Origin: Primulina eburnea
Taxonomy: Eukaryota; Streptophyta; Magnoliopsida; Lamiales; Gesneriaceae
Assembly (NCBI RefSeq): GCF_022965805.1
Contig: NC_133102.1
Coordinates: 9,556,885 to 9,620,884 of the forward strand
Direction: 5' to 3'
DNA length: 64,000 bases
The first letter of the stretch is position 1. Every line of letters starts with the position of its first letter. Of the stretch, positions 35,488-44,704 are shown piece after piece. The translations under genes were made by a program, and so were the position numbers. The notes under the pieces were generated by a model. It was not told the DNA's origin and made no database searches. It saw only the letters and a list, made by a program, of their open reading frames with translations.

Positions 35488-36839
35488 CGCTGGGTGCAGC
35501 GTGACAATAGCAAACACAAACACGAAAATTAAAGTCATCACAATAAAGAATGTGTTGAGTCCACAATCATGCCCATATGGGGTAACAGATAGAAGAGCAG
35601 TCCAGAGAATGAAAAAGTTGCAACGTAGCATACAAGCGAAATCACAAGAAAAGCCACCCGAAAAATTTTGTGTGTGTGTGTGCATTAGAGAGAGGGAGTG
35701 ATGGATTGACTTCTCAAAAGTTCTTAAGTATATGTCTAGAAAAAAATTTACGACTTACCAGAACTGCTCGTTATACCCAACCCATTTCTCATTCCATCCA
35801 TGAATAAAATCCTGCAGAAGAACCACTTGAACTAGAAGGAACAGTCTAGAGCCAAATTTTGAAGACGACTTTGCATGACAAGACAAAAGTGGAAGTCATG
35901 TCAATATAGTTTAAAGATTTCCTGCATAGAATTTTTATCTATCAAACACGAGATATTATCTTGTTTTAAAAATTTCCTCGATGATAGAGAGACAGTCATC
36001 AATATAAAAAGGATGCACAAGTAAAAGAAAACTCATTTAATGGCATAAATTCCAGAAACATCATGCTTACCATAGAAGCTGATGATTCCATTAGGAAGAA
36101 AAACATTAGTATCACCAAAATGCACCAGCAAATAACTTTCATCATCCAACCTCCATGATGCAAATCGTTACGAGGGTCCTTCTGATTCTTCACACCACTC
36201 ATAAAAATAGCAAGGATTGTGACAAGAAGTTTCCCAGGCTCACTCTTAATACAACGTCTGTTTCAAACCACTCTCTATCCGGTGTTGTGTGAAAATGATT
36301 GATACCTTCATAAAATATCAATGAGGTTATCGGCTTTATCATTCAGCCACAGAAAATAGATTTACTCGACTTGCAGACTTAATGATGGCATGGAGAATTT
36401 CCATTCTTCATAGACTTCAAAGGTACATTTTACTAGATTATTGACAATCTATCTCTTAAATTATAAATGGGAAATTCAACAGTATTAAATCTAAGATAAT
36501 ATAGATAATTAGCTAGAACACAAGGAAATAAAAATTCATATTTTGTTCCTTTAGGGTTCACCCAAAAAAACAAAAAAATACTCTGGTAGAAATAGTACGT
36601 TAAGTTCTTCACAATAGATTTGCCAAATTACAAGAAAATGGACAAAAAAACATACAGGGCATCTCCTCCATTAGCGGAGAGGCAACCTCTCTAAGTATCC
36701 AAGAGACGATCAATGAAAGTGCAAAAAGACCACATTATTCAATACGAGCTGATCGTCGAGTGATCCCCGACACATCCGTACGGCATGCATCACAGGCACA
36801 TGCTGCACATCATGATGCCAAACACGAAGCTGCCCACAT
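35488..36839 (-). pseudogene. SERINC pseudogene exons 1-4
   Basis: Exon 1 (36839-36656) reads MWAASCLAS, stop, then CAACACDACRT and, after a second stop, CGLFALSLIVSWILREVA: the cysteine-rich start and first membrane span of SERINC proteins. Exon 2 (36305-36071) gives NHFHTTPDREWFETDVVLRV, then after a frameshift GVKNQKDPRN and HHGGWMMKVICWCILVILMF, then a further frameshift before its GTAAGC donor. Exon 3 (35868-35759) is intact: FGSRLFLLVQVVLLQDFIHG then GYNEQFW and a GTAAGT donor. Exon 4 (35666-35488) gives VISLVCYVATFSFSGLLFY, a 1-base deletion, then TPYGHDCGLNTFFIVMTL and LHPA before a GTGAGT donor. Membrane spans and family motifs (HHGGW, GHDCGLN) are clear. Confidence 0.88.
36306..36655. 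other. First intron of the SERINC pseudogene
   Basis: Lies between exon 1 and exon 2 (minus strand); a GTATG donor abuts exon 1 at 36655 and an AAG acceptor abuts exon 2. AT-rich, no other feature. Confidence 0.65.
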
Positions 36840-36843
36840 CTAT

Positions 36844-37083
36844 TGTTGAGATAATAAAATAATATTGTTTGGTTTTAAGTCTACTGATATTTACTTAGCC
36901 AAGAAGTCCTAGTCCATAGCTGTAGTTGAGTAAATGTTTTGTTACCTTTATTTTAGGTGAAATTTTAGTTTTGTTATTTCTTCTATGTCTATAAAAAGGT
37001 GTTATGAATTTATAATAAATTTATTGTGTACAGACTTCATTTTCATCAGCTGATTTTTCTTTATTATCAGTGGTATCAGAGCC
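36844..37083 (+). repeat. 5' LTR (226 bp) and tRNA-Met primer site of copia element 2
   Basis: The LTR ends TTATTATCA at 37069; TGGTATCAGAGCC (37071-37083) matches initiator tRNA-Met perfectly. A TATAAAA box lies near 36992. Confidence 0.88.
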
Positions 37084-37134
37084 AGAAAACGAGAGAAGTT
37101 TTTTTCTTTTTCAGCAGAAAAAAGAAACCCACAA

Positions 37135-38270
37135 ATGGCTACTGATAATTTTGTTCAGCCAGCAATCCCACTTTTTGATGGTCATTACGACCATTGTAGC
37201 ATGCTAATGGAAATTTTTTTGAGATCTAAGGAGTACTGGTAGGTTATTGAAAGTGGTGTGACAATACCACCTGCTGAAGTACTCACTAATGCACATCAAA
37301 AAGAGTTGGAAGCACTGAAGCTCGAAGACTTGAAGGCTAAAATTATTTGTTTCAATCAATTGATCGATCGATCTTGGAAACCATTCTTTGCAAAGAAACT
37401 TCCAAGGATATCTGGGATTCCATGAAGAAAAAATATCAGGGCACTTCTCGAGTAAAGTGAACACATCTTCAAGCTTTAAGAAGAGATTTTGAAACTCTTC
37501 AGATGCAGGAAGGAGAATCAGTAATAAGCTATTGTGCAAAAACTATGGGAATAGCTAACAACATGAGATGTCATGGTGAGAAGATGAAAGATGTTGCTGT
37601 AGTTGAAAAGATATTACGCTTTTTGACACATAAATTTGATTATGTTGTCTGTTCAATAGAAGAATATAAAGATATAGATGCACTGTCTCTTGATGAACTA
37701 CAAAGCTCATTATTAGTTCACGAACAAAAAATGAATAGAAGTTCAACTTTAGAGGAACAAGCTTTAATGGCTTCTACCTTTATTCATTCCTCAAATCATA
37801 GAGGAAGGGGCAAAGGTAGGGGTAGAAGTCGGGGAAGAGAAGATCGAGGAGGCAACAAAGATAATAACATGAATTATAAAGCATATGACAATTCATAAGG
37901 CAGAGGCAGAGGAGGAGACCAACGATATGATAAATCTAAGGTAGAGTGCTTTCGATGTAACAATCTTGGTCATTTTAGCTATAAATGCAATGAAAAATTG
38001 CCTAATGATAAAGAAAGGGGAGAAAAATCAAATTTTGTTGAAGAAAAAGAGACTGAAACTTTGTTGATGACTGTTCAAATCAACCAAGAATCTCAGCCAT
38101 ATGTATGGTACTTGGATACGGGGTGTAGTAATCACATGAGTGGAAGTAAGTCTTCTTTTTCATACTTAAATGAAGACTTTCGTTTTGTAGTTAGTTTTTG
38201 CGATTGCTCTACTGTAAACGTGACGGGAAAGGGTGATATCAACATAAAAACCAAGAATGGTTTTCTGTAA
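37135..38270 (+). pseudogene. Gag and protease of copia element 2
   Basis: ATG 37135 starts MATDNFVQPAIPLFDGHYDH. Stops at about 37241 and 37458 and frame changes follow, then a long frame 37503-37898 with DALSLDELQSSLLVHEQKM and a Gly/Arg-rich tail RGRGKGRGRSRGREDRGG. The zinc knuckle CFRCNNLGHFSYKC lies at about 37951-37992 and the protease signature WYLDTGCSNHMSG at about 38107-38145. Confidence 0.85.
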
Positions 38271-38314
38271 AAAAAATCACCAATTTTTTTTATGTTACTG
38301 ATCTGAAAAGCAAT

Positions 38315-39346
38315 TTGCTAAGTGTGGGCGAATTGCTCGGAAAAGGTTATGTTATTACTATTGAAAAAGGTTCATGTGAGATTTATGATTCTTCCAGAGG
38401 AACTATTGCAGTTGTTCCAATGAGTTCAAATAGGTTGTTCCCTTTGAAAATCGAAAGTACTCAACCTTGTTTGCTGGCTGAGGGGAAAGATCAGTCATGA
38501 CTTTGGCATTATCGATGTCACTTGTGGACTAAAACACTTGAACAAAAGAATATGGTAATAGGCCTTCCGCCAATCAAAATTCCAGCCCAAGTATGTGAGG
38601 ATTGTGTTGTTGGCAAACAACATCGTTCTCAATTTCCTCAAGGAAAGTCATGGAGAGAGAAAAATGTTTTGGAGCTGGTTCATTCCAATATATGTGGACC
38701 GATAAAACCATTTTCCAATGGAGGTAAAAAATATGTACGTACTTTCATTGATGACTTTACACGAAAGAGTTGGGTTTATTTCTTTCAGGAAAAATCAGAA
38801 GCTTTTAGTGCATTAAAAAGATTCAAGGCACATGTTGAAAATGAGACAGGAAAAACTATTAAAACTCTTCGTACATATCGCATAGGAGAATATTTCTCTA
38901 AAGGGTTCAATGTTTTTTGTGATGCACATGGGATTCGGAAGGATCTCGCAACAGCTTATACACCACAAAAAAATTGTGTATTAGAAAGGAAAAACACAAC
39001 CATTCTCAATATGGTAAGAAGCCTTCTTGCAAGAAGGAGAATCCCAAAGACTTTTTGGCCAGAAGTAGTAAATTGGAGCATCCATGTCTTAAATAGGAGT
39101 CCTACTTTTGCTGTGAAAAATATGACACCTGAAGAGGCTTGGAGTGGGAGAAAACCTGCTGTAGATAACTTCAAAGTTTTTGGTTGTATCGGTTATGCAC
39201 ATGTCCCAGATGTGAAAAGAAATAAGCTGGATGTGAAGGGTGAGAAATGTGTCTTTCTTTGCATAAGTGAAGAATCTAAAGCATATAAATTGTTTAATCC
39301 TTCCACACAAAAAATTGTTACTAGCATATATGTCATTTTTTTATGA
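38315..39346 (+). pseudogene. Integrase of copia element 2
   Basis: Pre-integrase region LSVGELLGKGYVITIEKGSC, a stop at about 38498, then CEDCVVGKQHRSQFP (zinc-binding cysteines), HSNICGPIKPFSNGGKKY, FIDDFTRKSWVYFF, and PQKNCVLERKNTTILNMVRS, where the usual GVAER motif reads CVLER. The second catalytic aspartate region reads RTYRIGEYFS instead of RSDRGGEF-like sequence, so it is probably inactive. Confidence 0.83.
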
Positions 39347-39639
39347 GGAGAACACTTGGAATTAGAATGAGGAGTAGTTTACTCCAATTAGTGTTGATGA
39401 TGAAGTTGAAGAAGAAGAACTTGTAGAAATTTCTTCATATGCAACATCTTCTACTGCCGAAACTTCACAAATCAGTGAAGATACTACTGTAGCAGCAACT
39501 AATGCTAGTCTTGTTAGAAAGAGACCTGCGTGGATGGCAGACTATGAGGTAAGTCACTTTAATCAAATCGAAGATCTAGCCACCCACTTTGCTTTCTATG
39601 CAGATTTTGATCCTACAACTTTTGAAAGTACTATCAAAG

Positions 39640-40980
39640 AACCATAATGGAAAAAGGCAATGGATGAAGAAATAAAAGCCATAAACAAAAATGGTACTTG
39701 GGAATTGTGCAATCTTCCAAAAGGGATCAAAAAAATTGGTGTGAAATGGATCTTTAATACAAAAAATTAAACGAAAATGGCAAAGTTGACAAGTATAAGG
39801 CACGTCTAGTGGCTAAGGGCTACAAGCAAGATTATGGAGTTGATTATAAGGAAGTCTTTGCACCTGTAGTGAGGCATGACACAATCAGATTAGTTATTGC
39901 CCTGGCTACGCAAAATTCATGGCCTATCCATCAATTGGATGTTAAATCGACTTTTTTACATGGAGATTTGGAAGAACGTGTATTCATCGATCAACCTTCG
40001 GGCTATATTAAGGTTGGAAATGATCATAAAGTGTATAACTAAAAAAAGCTCTTTATTGAATAAAACAAGCACCTCGAGCTTGGTATAGTCGCATTGAAGC
40101 TTATTTTTTGAAATAAGGTTTTCAAAAATTCCCTTATGAGCACACACTTTTTGTTAAAACTGGACAACAAGGGAAAATGCTTATGATTTGTTTATATGTG
40201 GATGATCATATATATACTGGAAATGATGGTGACATGTTTGAAGAGTTTGAAAGGTCTTGATGATTGAGTTTGAAATGTCAGACCTTGGCATGATGAGATA
40301 TTTTTTAGGTGTAGAAATAAATCAGTCTACTGATGGAATTTTCATTTCTCAAAAGAAATTTATGCGAGAAATTCTGGACAAGTTTGAAATTAAATATTGC
40401 AATCCTGTTTTCCCTCCTGCTGAGTTTGGTGTAAAGCTAAACAAGAATTATGAAGGGAAGAAGGTGAACGACAAGATTTACAAGCAATTGTGGGTAGTTT
40501 GATGTATCTAACTACCACAAGGCCAGATATAATGTATTCTGCGAGTTTGATCATCAGATATATGGAGAATCCAACCGAAATGCACTAGCTAGCATCTAAA
40601 AGGATCCTTCGTTACTTGCAAGGAACGAAGGTTACGGGTTGTTTTATAAGAAAAACCAAAAATCCGATTTATTTGGTTCTACTGACAGTGATTTTGCAGG
40701 AGATCAAGATGATAGGAAGAGTACTTCTAGTTATGTTTCATCATTGGGACCGGGGCTGTCTCCTGGTCGTCCAAGAAGCAACCAATCGTTACGTCGTTGA
40801 CGATGGAAGCTGAATATGTAGCAGCAACAGTTTGTGCTTGTCAAGAAATCTGGTTAAGAAACATTCTTGGCAAGTTACAGTTTAAGCAAGTTGGAGCCAC
40901 TGTATTTTTTTGTGATAACAACTCAGCCATCAAACTCTCTAAAAATCATGTGCTACACAGAAGAAGCAAGCATATTGCAA
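39640..40980 (+). pseudogene. Reverse transcriptase and RNase H remains of copia element 2
   Basis: Broken into short frames: ARLVAKGYKQDYGVDYKEVF, HQLDVKSTFLHGDLEERVF, then YVDDHIYTGND with an intact YVDD (about 40197), FEMSDLGMMRYFLGVEI and RNase H pieces TMEAEYVAATVCACQEIWL and HRRSKHIA, where the element stops. Many stops and shifts. Confidence 0.82.
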
Positions 40981-41042
40981 TCGTGCTCCGAAGGGAAAGA
41001 TATCAAATCAAATCGCAATCTTGGCAAGATTTGGACTCCCCT

Positions 41043-41050
41043 TATAAATA
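41043..41050 (+). promoter_or_regulatory. TATA box of the opposite-strand gene
   Basis: TATAAATA in a CCCCTTATAAATATAGGCTC context, followed about 30 bp later by a C/T-rich, start-site-like stretch CCTTCCCCACTTCATTCTCA. It precedes the leader of the coding region at 41961. Confidence 0.5.
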
Positions 41051-41149
41051 TAGGCTCCTTCCCCACTTCATTCTCACTTCACCCCTACAGAATTCATCTA
41101 CGATCTACGACACAATTCTCATTTGTTCACACATATCCCACCACCACAC

Positions 41150-41870
41150 TCGGCCGGACGCTGTCCGCTGCACCCCTACTGCCCGCACGCTCGCCAGATG
41201 TGCTCACCCATCTCCTCGCCCATCACCTTGCCCCGCCCATCTCCTCTCCCATCCCCTCGCCCTATCCCCATCGCCTTGCCCATCACCTCGCCCCAGCCAC
41301 ACTCGCCCATACTCCTCACCCTAGCCCTATCGCCTTGACAGCGCCCAGTGCCACGCTCGCCCAGCCTAGCGTGCACGCTCGCCCATTGCCTCGACAGCGC
41401 CCAATTCCATGCTCGCCAAGCGTGCACGCTCTCCCATCGCCTCGCCACTGCCGCACGCTCGCCTTGCCGAGTGCTCGCCCAGACGCTCTCACGCCTCGAC
41501 AGCGCCCCGCACCACGTTCGCCCAGCCTAGCGTGCACTGCTCGCCCATCACCTCGCCACTGCCGCACGCTCGCCCCTCGCCGGGCCGCACTATCGCAAAT
41601 ATCCCAGACGCACGCTCGCCCTGCCGAGTGCTCGCCGGACTCCCTCACGCCTCAACAGCGCCCAGTGCCAAGCTCGCCCAGCCTAGCTCACACGCTTTCC
41701 CGGCGCCTGCCTGCCACGCTCGCCCCACCACATGCCAACGCTCGCCCGCGCACCACACACCTCTGCGCGTGTGCTCGCCCCAGCACCTTCCAACGCTCGC
41801 CCACGCGCTCGCCCTTTCACCTCACGCTCGCCCTCTAGCACTCAGGTCACGTCTCCTTGCTCTTCACTTG
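41150..41870 (+). repeat. C-rich low-complexity leader with imperfect CACGCTCGCCC repeats
   Basis: More than twenty variants of CGCTCGCCC, CTCGCCCAT and CACCTCGCC recur in tandem. The strand is strongly C over G, in contrast to the AT-rich surroundings. Frames are open on both strands only because stop codons need A and T; the Pro/Ala/Arg/His products are not credible proteins. It lies in the presumed 5' leader of the opposite-strand gene. Confidence 0.7.
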
Positions 41871-41960
41871 CTCGTCCTTGCGGACCTACTTCTCGAGTAT
41901 TCTTTCACGTCTCACCCGGGTCAGTTCTCTCCTTTTGCTGTTTGATTATCCATAACCTTT

Positions 41961-44121
41961 ATGTCTTCTTCCGATTCCGAGTCTAGCTCCTCGAGCGATT
42001 TTGAGAGATCTGGTTGGTCCAGCGAGTCTAGCAGGTCCAGCGAGTCTAGCCAGGTAGGACTTCCCTAGCTGATCCTGATTTTACCCTTGATCCTCCTGAG
42101 GAGGAAATCACCACTCATAGTCGTCCGGGTAAGGAAGTTCGTCACGTGATTCAACAAATGAACATATCTGAGGCAGATAACTTATGGTACGGTCATTTGT
42201 CATCCCGAATCCCTCCTGGTAGTGAGTCAAAACTTAGGACTTTGTGGTACATTCCTTCCTCCCACCAGATCATCATTTGTAGCCCAGAGGACCAGGCCCT
42301 ATCTAGCCCCTAAGGGCTATTATACCTTCTTTCAGCATCATTTTGATGCAGGTCTACGTTTCCCTTTGTGCGATTTCTTCCAAGAATCAAGCAAGTAATA
42401 CCAGGTGCATTTAGGTTTACTCACGTCCAACGCTTTCCATTTAATAAGTTGTTTCGCTATGTTACTCAGGGCCCTAGACCTCTCTTTGAATTGCACCACT
42501 TTCTCCTACTTCTTAGTTCTTTCCAGATCAAAAGATGGACCTTTTTATGTAACCTCCCGGTCCAGCCACAAAATTTTTGACAGGGCCCCCAGTCACGTGA
42601 AGGACTGGAAAAAATATTACCTATTTATCCAGCCTCCTAAAGAATTAACTTGCTTCATGGATTGGTATCCTACCTTCACCAAGCCCGACCTTTCCAAGGG
42701 TTACAAGAAAGATAAGGAGTACCTGCGGATAATGAGTGTACTAGGAGACCGATGCTTTAACATTCCCAAAATTCTATCTGAAGATCTTCTGTGTCACGTC
42801 GGGTTAAGTCCCGCGAACATTAAGCTGAAGGAGAAATGCTGGTAGATACTCTCACTTTTCAATGTTTCTCATTTTTTTTTTGTTTATTATGTTACTCGAT
42901 AACATTCTTATCTTGTTCACTGTTTCTGCTTGCAGGTACTAGAGTCATGAACTCCCTATTTCTCTGTGAACTTTCCAAGAAGAAGGCCGAGGGTTCCTCA
43001 TCAGCACCCCAGAAATCAGTTATTCCGGCAGTCACGACGAGCACAAAGGGAGATTACAATGCTGCTGAGAAGAAGAAAACAGGTTCTTGCTCCACTACTG
43101 TGAAGAGGCCTGCTAGCTCCCCTACTGTTGCGAAGAAGAAGGCATGCTCATCCTACTCCGCCCCAAAGCGAGCCTCCTCTCCACTTCCTCGCGCCAAGTC
43201 CCCTCCCCCGTCCGGTAAGCAAAAGACATCCATTGATCCTAGCCCGTCATTCCCACACCATGATAAGCGCAAGATTTCTGAGATCTCAGTCGTATCAGGT
43301 CTCTTCTCCCAAAGGGTCTGAGTCAGAGGAGGAGCCTCCTCCTGAGTCAGGGGGTACATCCTCTATACACCTCAGATACGGCCATCGTGGGGCGGGGTCC
43401 TACTCAATTGGCTTAGAAGGTTATGTATCAGCTTCCTTCCAACGCAGATGCAGCATTCATGGGTTCACTTGGGGTGGTCTGCACTCCTTCGCCGGACATG
43501 CAACATTGTCACTGAGGTATATTTCTCCTTCTAGTCTTTAGATTGATGTCCAACATACGTTTGATCTTCTTGTCGTCTTTTCACCCTTGTATACTTATGC
43601 AGGGCATGATGTACGTCGGAGAGTTGGCTGAGCATGCTAACGCCACTCGATCTGACGCCTATAAAGAATTACGCGAGGGCCAGGCTCTCCGCGAACAGCT
43701 TCAGGCTACTATTGACGAGATGAAAGTGTCGCATGCTAAGGAGCTTTCGGAGTCTCAAGCTCAATTTTCGAAGTCTCAAATCCAATGCGGCGAGCTCTCG
43801 AAACAGAAGCAGGAGTCTCAGCGGTTGACAGAGAACCAAGCTAAAGAGATCCAAAAGCTGAAGGAAGAATTAAAGAATTCACAGGCTGAACTTAAAGACG
43901 CCAAGGCACGACATGCTGCCGAAGCCTCCTCCTTCAAAGAGAAATTTCTCAAATCCGAAGAATTTGTCGAGATCTGTGGCCCGAAAGCTTTTCACTACCT
44001 GGGGGTGGGTTTCGAGGGTGCAGTCGGCCTCTACAAGGCTCAGGGTTATCCTCCGCTAGGTACCCCTACTGATTTCATCGACCTTGAGGGCTTCATATCG
44101 AGTCTCCCCCCCGATTCTTAG
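41961..44121 (+). pseudogene. Retroelement-associated opposite-strand gene (gypsy-type transposon domain, coiled coil)
   Basis: Begins MSSSDSESSSSSDFERSGW at 41961. Then, across frame changes, come HFDAGLRFPLCDFF and KDWKKYYLFIQPPKELTC (42345-42840), which resemble the plant domain called putative gypsy-type transposon. A Ser/Lys/Pro-rich linker follows (42950-43400) and a coiled coil at 43603-44121 (VGELAEHANATRSDAY, KLKEELKNSQAELKDAKARH) ending GFISSLPPDS and TAG. GT-AG introns can be drawn at 42842-42935 and 43517-43602, with good acceptors TGCTTGCAG and TTATGCAG. The frames on either side do not join cleanly in this copy, so it is probably broken. Function unknown; known relatives are found in Tat-type retrotransposons. 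Confidence 0.6.
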
Positions 44122-44351
44122 ATCGAGCTCCTTTATTTATGTTATTTTCTGCACTGCTTTATTTTCCATAGTATTATGCGACTTTTGCGATATTTATGCT
44201 TGGTTATTTCCTTTTGCGCACTTTTGGCATGTATGAAACTCGTTTTATGCAACCTTGAGTATTTTACATTTGAATTTACTACTTCTCACGAGTTTATCTT
44301 TAATGTTATTAAACCACAAGGGCTAATAAAATATCCAATTCTCCTTCTCTT

Positions 44352-44700
44352 CTACTAGGTGATGTTCTAACAGGAAGATAAAATTCAACGTCACCACCCT
44401 CTAACTCCTCTGCTAGGTGATACCTTAGCAGGAAAATAAAAAATTCAACACCTCCACCCTCTAACTCCTCTGCTAGGTGATACCTTAGCAAGAAAATAAA
44501 AATTCAACATCCCCACTCTCTAACTCCTCTGCTAGGTGACACCTTAGCAGGAAAATAAAAATTCAACATCCTCACCCTCTAACTCCTCTGGTAGGTGATA
44601 CCTTAGCAGGAAAATAAAAATTCAACATCTCCACTCTCTAACTCCTCTGCTAGGTGATACTTTAGCAGGAAAACAAAAAATTCAACACCTCCACCCTCTA
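44352..44700. repeat. Minisatellite, six units of about 60 bp
   Basis: Units carry CTAGGTGATACCTTAGCAGG, then AAAATAAAAATTCAACA and CCACCCTCTAACTCCTCTG. The core CTAGGTGA/GTAGGTGA occurs at about 44356, 44411, 44471, 44532, 44591 and 44650. Units differ by a few substitutions. It lies between the end of the protease (minus strand) and the end of the opposite-strand gene. Confidence 0.9.
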
Positions 44701-44704
44701 TTAT

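Larger units (their letters stand above)
16632..36839 (-). pseudogene. SERINC (serine incorporator-like) gene, dead and split by transposons
   Basis: Six blocks on the minus strand follow the order of a plant SERINC protein, a multi-pass membrane protein of the endomembrane system thought to help place serine into membrane lipids. Exon blocks: 36839-36656, 36305-36071, 35868-35759, about 35666-35488, 24229-23989 and 16688-16632. The introns with clear ends have GT donors and AG acceptors. It cannot be translated: exon 1 has in-frame TGA (36810-36812) and TAA (36735-36737), exon 2 has two frameshifts (near 36221 and 36096), exon 4 has a 1-base deletion (near 35587) and its acceptor AG appears changed to GG. 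The exons that should lie between 23989 and 16688 (cytosolic loop and the next membrane spans) are absent. A copia element sits in the intron between blocks 4 and 5, a LINE separates blocks 5 and 6, and another copia element abuts the start codon. Product identification rests on motif recall. Confidence 0.85.
36844..40980 (+). mobile_element. Ty1/copia element 2, 3'-truncated, next to the SERINC start codon
   Basis: The 5' LTR (36844-37069) begins TGTTGAGATAAT, followed by a perfect PBS, gag, protease, integrase, reverse transcriptase and RNase H in copia order. Similarity stops in RNase H after SKHIA at about 40980, where sequence of another element begins. No 3' LTR is present, so no target duplication can be confirmed. 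The left end lies 4 bp upstream of the SERINC pseudogene ATG on the opposite strand, i.e. in its 5' UTR. Confidence 0.88.

Noticed and set aside
40867..41945. Long open frames (up to 323 codons) rich in Pro, Ala, His, Arg on both strands
   Set aside because: They lie in C-rich tandem repeats; openness on both strands results from lack of A/T and not from coding.
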